A DNA stretch of 64,000 nt from contig LUCM01001897.1 in NCBI GenBank assembly GCA_008360955.1, positions 365,786-429,785 on the forward strand, in the 5' to 3' direction. Source of the stretch: Fasciolopsis buskii. Taxonomy: Eukaryota; Platyhelminthes; Trematoda; Plagiorchiida; Fasciolidae. Each line of letters begins with the position of its first letter. Position 1 is the stretch's first letter. The translations under genes and the position numbers were made by a program. A model generated the notes under the pieces. That model saw nothing but the letters and a program-made list of their open reading frames with translations, did not search any database and was not told where the DNA came from. Of this stretch, positions 60,976-64,000 are shown in pieces.

Positions 60976-61293
60976 TTATTGGTCTGTCACCAACCGGAAA
61001 CAATTGCCAGTCAGGAAATAGTGTCCCTTTTCAACGCCTGAGCTATGGTACAAGTTTTCTTTTCTATCACAGAATGCTGGCTTTGGACCATTCTGATGAA
61101 GAATTATGACAATCACAATGTCTGACGCACCGATTTCGACAATTAGGGGTAGGGGTACGCCGGGCTCAGTGGTTACCATAATCACATTTCTTGATTCAGA
61201 ACGTTGCACGAAGCACAGGCAACGGGAGTGTGGGATTTGTAATAATCGGGTTTGCTTTATCCGAAAGGTGAAATATCCACAGGAGTGGCACAC
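60976..61293 (-). pseudogene. Gypsy 2 RNase H-like segment
   Basis: Contains IEIGASDIVIVIILHQNGPKPAF, SGVEKGHYFLTGNCFRLVTDQ, matching the order DAS..., Y-S-x-x-E-K and HFLTGKxFxLxTDQ of RT-associated RNase H. The expected D-A-S is changed to G-A-S. Confidence 0.78.
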
Positions 61294-61570
61294 AAATATC
61301 CCGACTACCTATTCTTGTGCTTTGGGATTCCGTGGAGGGACGCTTCTTTGAAAGGTTTGATCTATTCAAATCGGCCCCTACGTGACCTCTAAAGACTCAA
61401 ATCTCTATTGTTTTCACAGATATTGTGCTTTTGTGTATATTATATGTTAAGCCACATTTCCTCACTGCATCTAAAATTCTCCCTCCTGGCTCAATTGCGA
61501 TTGCAGACCGTGTTGTCCACATAGGCAAGGATGCCGGATAGTCGTTCTTTGTTGGTATTACTATCCATGG

Positions 61571-61861
61571 TTAATTGGATGCATGCGACGCCGTTGGTGA
61601 CGCCGAATGAGATGAGGTGAACCTGGTATAGATTGCCGCAAGCCTCGAACACCGTATACTCTTTTCGTTCTTAATAGGAATTTGGTAGTTTGCACTCTGC
61701 ATCGAGCCTGCTAAATCCCTCAAACTGAATTTCTTCTGGATCATTTGGCCCGTTTTTGGAAGACAAGCATCCAGATAATTTATCGATTTGTTGATTGACT
61801 GTTGTCGACAACCATTTCTTTGTAGTGTTCGTTGGATGTCACTAATGCTTGAACTCTCCAT
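61571..61861 (-). pseudogene. Gypsy 2 reverse transcriptase, N-terminal part
   Basis: INYLDACLPKTGQMIQKKFSLRDLAGSMQSANYQIPIKNE corresponds to the RT fingers (Y-x-D-A-Y-P-L-P, F-x-x-x-D-L and Y-x-Q-I-P-I blocks). The palm catalytic region (about 61300-61560) is not open and no Y-x-D-D was recognised. Confidence 0.75.
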
Positions 61862-62019
61862 GGAGATTTCGAAGGCTCAATGCTACTCGCACTCAGCAGT
61901 TTTTGGGTGTATGCCCAGGTAAATGGTTCGTCGTGTCTAATGTCTAATGGCACTGAATCGACACCTTGGCGCCGTGTTCAAATGGAGACTGATGCGATAC
62001 GTGTTCTGCAGCAAGACTT

Positions 62020-62310
62020 CGGATATGGATGTTGGTCCTTTAAAAAGTAGCTCCACCCATTTGTGTTGAAGGAAATCGTGTCCGAGTTGGACGTCGGCGT
62101 ACAGCTTTGATTTCAGATAGCTTAACATGTTCATGAGTGTTTTCTTTATGCAAGACTAATGCTCACGTGCAACACTTGCTAAAGTTGTAGACGTCATTGT
62201 AATACGACCTTGGAATGGTTCCATTCTCCAGTAATTTATCTGAGCAAGCCATTAAGAGATCACTTTCTGAGCTACCGATGAGCACCTGCAGCGTGACATC
62301 GTTTACGTTT
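62020..62310 (-). pseudogene. Gypsy 2 aspartic protease, active site lost
   Basis: The minus strand reads VTLQVLIGSSESDLLMACSD, where the family has a D-T/S-G catalytic triplet before S-S-E-S; the Asp is missing. In a shifted frame GRITMTSTTLASVA and then LYADVQLGHDFLQHKWVELLFKGP follow, the C-terminal part of the protease. Confidence 0.75.
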
Positions 62311-62519
62311 ACGTAACTGCTTCGGACAATCAGTGAGAAGCAGCAGCAAGCAATATAAATAGCAGGGTAGAATTAGCTGGCGCAAGTCGTTTACTAGCGA
62401 AAGATGCTCGACACCCTTTGGTAATATCTTCTTTTACTACATCTCCTTCACAGCTTCCCGAGCAGGGCGTTTCTGTCAAGGATGACAGCCAGAACCACGG
62501 AAATTCCACTGTTACCAAT

Positions 62520-63630
62520 TAATAAGACAGGATTCTCGATCCTTTCGGCGCTGGAAGATCCCACCATAACGTCAGCTCCCTGAGAGACAAAACAAGATTT
62601 CGATATGTTACTCCGATATGTTAATTCTTGTTTTCGGTCTGACTGGCTAACTTGAGGGCTGTCTAAAGATCGAGACTTTCCTCTTCGAAAAGTCTTTAGT
62701 ATATATGGTTGGCTATATCCTGCTTATAACCCGTATTTCGAACTAGCTCCTTGCGGTGCACTTCCGTTGATGCATGTTTACAATTAGATCCACTAACTGT
62801 TACAGAAACTCTGACCGCCTGTTGCGTTAGAGAATTGGTCATACTTAGGGATTTCGCTTTTCCGCTTGATATAATGCTGTTCGGAAATATAAACGACATC
62901 TTTAAAAGTGGGACATTCTCAAACGTATTTACAAACATTAGGGGACAAAGAATTGATTAAGGCCTCCAATTTATTCGGATTTATGCCCTCAATAGCAATA
63001 AGACAGATGTTGGAGATTGTATAGTGCTGAATCCAGTAATATCCGACATCTGGGGAGTGGGGGTCAAGATCAAATTCTTCCGGTCGGAGTAAGTTGTCTA
63101 TTTTGACGATTAACCAATTAAATTGTCGTGAAACAGCCGTCAGGTATCACAGGAAAACGGAAAACGAAACCGTTAAATAGGCTTTATTCGACTAATCAAT
63201 TGCGCATGCAACTGAGTAGGGTAAATAATAGAAGGGTGTGTTTATTAAAACCATAAGTCTATAAAGGTCATGATTTATGGTTCTTAGTCAATATGGATGT
63301 ATTAGTCAATGGTCCGGCGATCTGGGAGTTGAGACCGACTTTTGAGATGACAGACGCTTAGTCAACTTGACTTCATTTGCAAGCGATAAAAATTCACGGA
63401 GTCCATGGATCGTGCAAATACAAAAGTGGAAACACTTCCGATATACCCATTTATTAGCAGCAGTCACCACACCGAACAGTTCTAATTAAACTCAACGAGA
63501 ATGTAATCATCTGCTTTGACGGTTTTTGGACGAGCTGGCTCTTCACTTCTGAGTGATGTGCACAGGACTGGCGCTCTGAAAAGATTTGCCAACATCCTGA
63601 TCTGGGTTCATTCAATTGAGTGGCGGTAGA
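62520..63630. other. No gene recognised
   Basis: About 1.1 kb of relatively AT-rich DNA without recognisable coding or repeat families. Confidence 0.45.
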
Positions 63631-63830
63631 CGGCATCTCGCTGCCTCCCCGGTCGTTACCACGTTAACCAACGAGGTCTCATATGGTTCTGTACCACTTC
63701 ACATTTTTGATTTACCTTTTCTGGTCCACCTCCCGTCCAGTAGTTCGTGGCGGGTTTGATTTATGCCTTATCCACTTCGCTCACGCAAAACGCATACCAT
63801 CAAAAGGTCTATACTGCCTGCCTGAAATGA
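63630..63830. repeat. Diverged interspersed repeat shared with 21.38 kb
   Basis: Same orientation as the copy at 21380-21510; similarity is clearest over 63640-63710. Family unknown. Confidence 0.5.
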
Positions 63831-64000
63831 ATAACTGTCATGCTCGGTGACCATTCCAAGGTGGTTGGTGCCCCAGATTTCACTAATTTCCCAAAAGAAC
63901 TTATCCTTTTCTCAATATTTCGAAATTAACGTTATTTTAAATATTGTGCGGTTGAATATTTTTATATGTCCGCGAAAAGATTCGTCAAAACTCGTTCTGT

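Larger units (their letters stand above)
60200..62500 (-). mobile_element. Second Ty3/gypsy retrotransposon, decayed (gypsy 2)
   Basis: Order on the minus strand: gag/protease junction (62518-62330), protease (about 62300-62030), RT start (61861-61571), RNase H (61293-60976) and integrase (60861-60490). Residues differ clearly from gypsy 1 (for example SIDFKGLLPS versus VDLVGPIPPS), so it is a different gypsy lineage. Multiple stops and frameshifts; no LTRs recognised. Confidence 0.83.

Overview
This window is eukaryotic, spliced DNA that is rich in repeats. It most likely comes from a parasitic flatworm (Platyhelminthes). The evidence is a host gene split by introns of 45 bp to 14.7 kb, and many decayed copies of RTE-like, CR1/jockey-like, Ty3/gypsy and Bel/Pao retroelements of the kinds that fill trematode and tapeworm genomes. 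I cannot choose between trematode and cestode from sequence alone.

The only host gene I can support is an Unkempt-type CCCH zinc-finger RNA-binding protein on the minus strand. Six coding exons run from a start codon at 29586 (or 29580) down to a donor at 4550. Splice sites and reading phases agree at every junction, giving about 496 codons. All six CCCH fingers are present: finger 1 and most of 2 in exon 2, the rest of 2 plus 3 in exon 3, 4 and 5 in exon 4, and 6 in exon 5. Exon 6 is a low-complexity Asn/Ser/Thr-rich region. The C-terminal end of the protein is not recognised; its exons lie in 1-4549 or beyond the window edge.

Layout. 1-4549: downstream side of the gene, with no exon I can support. 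4550-29586: the gene. Its introns carry a long CAA microsatellite (7991-8088), old RTE fragments (13.5, 16.1 and 22.3 kb), a nearly intact 3' two-thirds of an RTE element (18.2-20.8 kb, minus) and a decayed gypsy element (23.3-28.3 kb, plus). 29.6-46.3 kb: upstream flank packed with CR1-like LINE pieces (30.4, 32.4-34.6, 37.0-38.5 and 41.8-44.5 kb, all minus), gypsy LTR pieces, two copies of a tRNA-headed SINE (38.5-39.2 kb) and a Bel/Pao fragment (45.1-46.3 kb). 46.3-49.3 kb: nothing recognised. 49.3-51.6 kb: an inverted gypsy LTR and another LINE. 53-59.9 kb: a nest of RTE copies, including one that keeps endonuclease and reverse transcriptase regions (56.3-59.4 kb). 60.2-62.5 kb: a second, different gypsy element on the minus strand.

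The strongest anomaly is an 881-bp stretch (27424-28304 and 35836-36716) that is identical base for base in direct orientation 8412 bp apart. It flanks the first two Unkempt exons and sits inside otherwise badly decayed gypsy DNA. I saw no rRNA, CRISPR or intact tRNA gene and no bacterial-type operon. No previously undescribed system is evident.
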